DNA from: an uncultured Actinomycetes bacterium
Lineage (GTDB): Bacteria; Actinomycetota; Actinomycetes; S36-B12
Reading direction: 5' to 3'
Length of the DNA stretch: 7,205 bases
NCBI GenBank assembly: GCA_913061025.1
Contig: CAJXUJ010000066.1
Span: 1-7,205 of the forward strand
The notes beneath the pieces were generated by a model, which saw only the letters and a program-made list of their open reading frames with translations, made no database searches and had not been told where the DNA came from. Below, piece by piece: positions 5,505-7,205 of this stretch (position 1 is its first letter; each line of letters begins with the position of its first letter). The translations under genes and the position numbers were made by a program.

Positions 5505-7205
5505 ATGGCGTCTCGTACGTCCGCTTCCCCACGTACGTCCCGTGCGCGCTCGGCAAGCGGCTCTTCCCGGTCATCCGCTCCTGCTCGTCGTTCCGGGGGC
5601 CGCGCCCCGGCACGGAAGGCATCCCGCTCCTCTTCCTCGCGCAATAAGCGGTCCGCCCGCCCGGCGCCTAATTCCAAGCCCAGGCCCCGGGGCAAGACTC
5701 GTCCGTCATCACGCTCGAAGGCTCGCTCGCACGGATTCATCGTCCGCTCGATCCTCGCCATCGGCCGTGGACTGAGGTCCATGTGGATTGCCCTGGCCCA
5801 CCTGGTCGGCACTATCGCTCGAGGTATCGGTCGTGGGGCCCGGGACCTGGATCCTGAACACCGTCGCGATGGTGTGGGTTTGGGCCTCATTGCTGCCGCC
5901 GTGATCGTCGCGGCAGCAACCTGGTTCAGCGTCGAGGGCTGGTTCATTGCGTGGGCCGGGGCCATCGCCACAGCCATCTTCGGCGCTCTCGCCTGGATCG
6001 CGCCGCTCTGCCTCCTTGCCCTGTCCTGGCGTTTCCTTCGGCACCCGGACCAGAACGCGACGACCGGACGCTTGGTCATCGGCAGCGCGGCTGTCATCGT
6101 TGGTGTCGTCGGCATCTGGCATCTGACGCAGGATTCGCCCACGCCATCGGATGGCGCCGAGGCGATGAACTCCGCCGGTGGTGTGGTCGGTTGGATTGCC
6201 ACCGCACCGGTCGTGGCGGCCGTTGGCCCCATCGTTTCGGGAATCGTCTTGGCGATCCTGCTCGCATTCGGTCTCCTGGTGGTAACCGGAACATCGCTGC
6301 AGGCGCTGCGCGGGTACGTGATCCAGTGGTGGCGTTCGATGCGGGGTGCGGCCGCGCTGCTCGTCCCGCCGGATCCCCGAGAACTCGACGGTGAAGCTGT
6401 GCTCGACCAGTCCGGTCAGCCTGTGGGAGATGCACGGGGCGCGGACGATGAGAACGACGAGAACGACGACGACGCAGATCTGATCCTCCCCGGTCACGGC
6501 CAGGATCTGATGGACGCCGACACCCCCGCCGATCTCCGCGACGCCGACGTGCTGCGGGATACCCCCCTCGCCGGTGATGAGCCCTTCGCTACGCCACTGC
6601 CCTCCGATGATCCGTCCAACGAGCGCCCGGCCGCTGGCCTTTTCGTCTCGACCCAGGCTGGCGCGCAGGGTCCGGCTGAGTCGGGTAGTGCGGATGACGA
6701 CACCGACGTCATCGCCGCCGTAGTTGGCCCTGATGACGACACCCAGGCGTTGATGCCGGTGGCCGCGGTGAGTGACGTCCAGGACACCGTGACGATTCCT
6801 GCCGTGACCGATGCACGGGCAAGTGAGCCGAGCATCGACCCCACGCCAGAGGGCTCATCGACCCAATTACCGGTCATGACATCGGGTCGCTATCGACTGC
6901 CCAAGGCCGAGCTCATGAAGGCTGGCGCGGGGCATAAGAAATCGACCCCGGCAAACGATCAAGTTGTGAAGGCACTGCGGGAAGTGCTCGACCAGTTCGG
7001 GATTGATGCTGAGGTTTCGGGATTCCTCCGTGGACCCACGGTTACCCGATACGAGATCGAGCTGGGTCCGAGCGTCAAGGTCGAGCGAGTGACCGCGTTG
7101 AGCAAGAACATCGCATACGCCGTTGCCAGCGCGGATGTGCGGATCCTCAGCCCGATCCCCGGCAAGAAGGCGATCGGCATCGAGATTCCCAACACCGACC
7201 GTGAA
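5505..7205 (+). CDS. ftsK: DNA translocase FtsK/SpoIIIE family, N-terminal part (3' end outside window)
   Basis: FtsK is a membrane-anchored hexameric ATPase that pumps chromosome ends through the closing septum. The frame is open from ATG 5505 to the window end (567 residues). Residues 1-77 are very rich in Arg, Lys, Ser, Ala and Pro and probably disordered. Hydrophobic segments follow at about 123-141, 147-175, 189-206 and 226-262, consistent with the usual four-helix membrane anchor. Residues about 290-455 form an acidic, Pro/Ala/Asp-rich linker that includes DDENDENDDDAD (314-325). The conserved FtsK alpha domain begins near 465 (YRLPKAELMK) and shows GPTVTRYEIELGPSVKVERV (510-529) and VRILSPIPGKKAIGIEIPN (545-563). 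The Walker A/B motor and the gamma DNA-reading domain lie beyond the window. The start has no Shine-Dalgarno but a TAGCCT box 7 nt upstream. It sits 97 nt after rnj, as in other actinobacteria. Confidence 0.95.
   Translation, partial: MASRTSASPRTSRARSASGSSRSSAPARRSGGRAPARKASRSSSSRNKRSARPAPNSKPRPRGKTRPSSRSKARSHGFIVRSILAIGRGLRSMWIALAHLVGTIARGIGRGARDLDPEHRRDGVGLGLIAAAVIVAAATWFSVEGWFIAWAGAIATAIFGALAWIAPLCLLALSWRFLRHPDQNATTGRLVIGSAAVIVGVVGIWHLTQDSPTPSDGAEAMNSAGGVVGWIATAPVVAAVGPIVSGIVLAILLAFGLLVVTGTSLQALRGYVIQWWRSMRGAAALLVPPDPRELDGEAVLDQSGQPVGDARGADDENDENDDDADLILPGHGQDLMDADTPADLRDADVLRDTPLAGDEPFATPLPSDDPSNERPAAGLFVSTQAGAQGPAESGSADDDTDVIAAVVGPDDDTQALMPVAAVSDVQDTVTIPAVTDARASEPSIDPTPEGSSTQLPVMTSGRYRLPKAELMKAGAGHKKSTPANDQVVKALREVLDQFGIDAEVSGFLRGPTVTRYEIELGPSVKVERVTALSKNIAYAVASADVRILSPIPGKKAIGIEIPNTDRE

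Noticed and set aside
4918..5775. Plus-strand 285-residue frame spanning the rnj end and ftsK start
   Set aside because: It is out of frame with both well-supported proteins and is dominated by Gly and Arg, typical of a GC-rich shadow frame.
6444..6473. GACGAGAAC-like tandem repeat
   Set aside because: There are only about two units, encoding Asp-Glu-Asn within the acidic FtsK linker; it is low-complexity coding sequence rather than a repeat element.
5465..6497. Minus-strand frames of 255 and 262 residues opposite ftsK
   Set aside because: They are antisense to a clear ftsK frame and show only composition-driven Arg/Ala/Pro sequence.
1..7205. Mobile elements, CRISPR arrays, tRNA or rRNA genes, phage or defence modules
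   Set aside because: I looked on both strands and saw no transposase, terminal repeats, regularly spaced repeats, RNA gene landmarks or defence proteins; the content is conserved housekeeping genes.

Overview
This 7.2 kb stretch reads as an ordinary, high-GC chromosomal segment of an actinobacterium (Actinomycetota). The order thyX - dapA - rnj (RNase J) - ftsK, all on the plus strand, is a familiar actinobacterial arrangement. The ThyX and RNase J proteins resemble the Streptomyces-type sequences I remember, including ThyX opening its conserved core with FRSDVTVEL and RNase J with GGLGEIGRNM. Several genes also appear to be leaderless, with a TANNNT -10 box about 7 nt before the start codon, which is common in this phylum. 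I cannot name a genus.

Layout: (1) Bases 2-1259 hold a two-gene signalling unit: the C-terminal end of a kinase-like protein that has apparently lost its phospho-accepting histidine and the ATP-binding boxes, followed directly by a complete LuxR/NarL-type response regulator. (2) Bases 1260-1419 separate convergent genes and are rich in GC hairpins; one, followed by a T-rich run, is a plausible terminator. (3) A GNAT acetyltransferase lies on the minus strand (1420-1983). (4) A gap of about 32 bp separates it from the divergent thyX and appears to hold two facing -10 boxes. (5) thyX (flavin-dependent thymidylate synthase), dapA (4-hydroxy-tetrahydrodipicolinate synthase) and rnj follow. dapA seems to have its own promoter, and rnj begins 2 nt after the dapA stop. 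(6) A 97-bp spacer with two hairpins and a promoter leads to ftsK, the DNA translocase, cut by the window end after 567 residues.

The genes are mainly housekeeping: DNA precursor synthesis (thyX), lysine and diaminopimelate supply for the cell wall (dapA), RNA processing and decay (rnj), and chromosome segregation at division (ftsK). I see no mobile element, CRISPR array, RNA gene, phage or defence cassette, and no convincing new system. The points most worth a second look are the degenerate kinase paired with an intact regulator, the repeated leaderless-promoter geometry, and the very short divergent promoter region at thyX.
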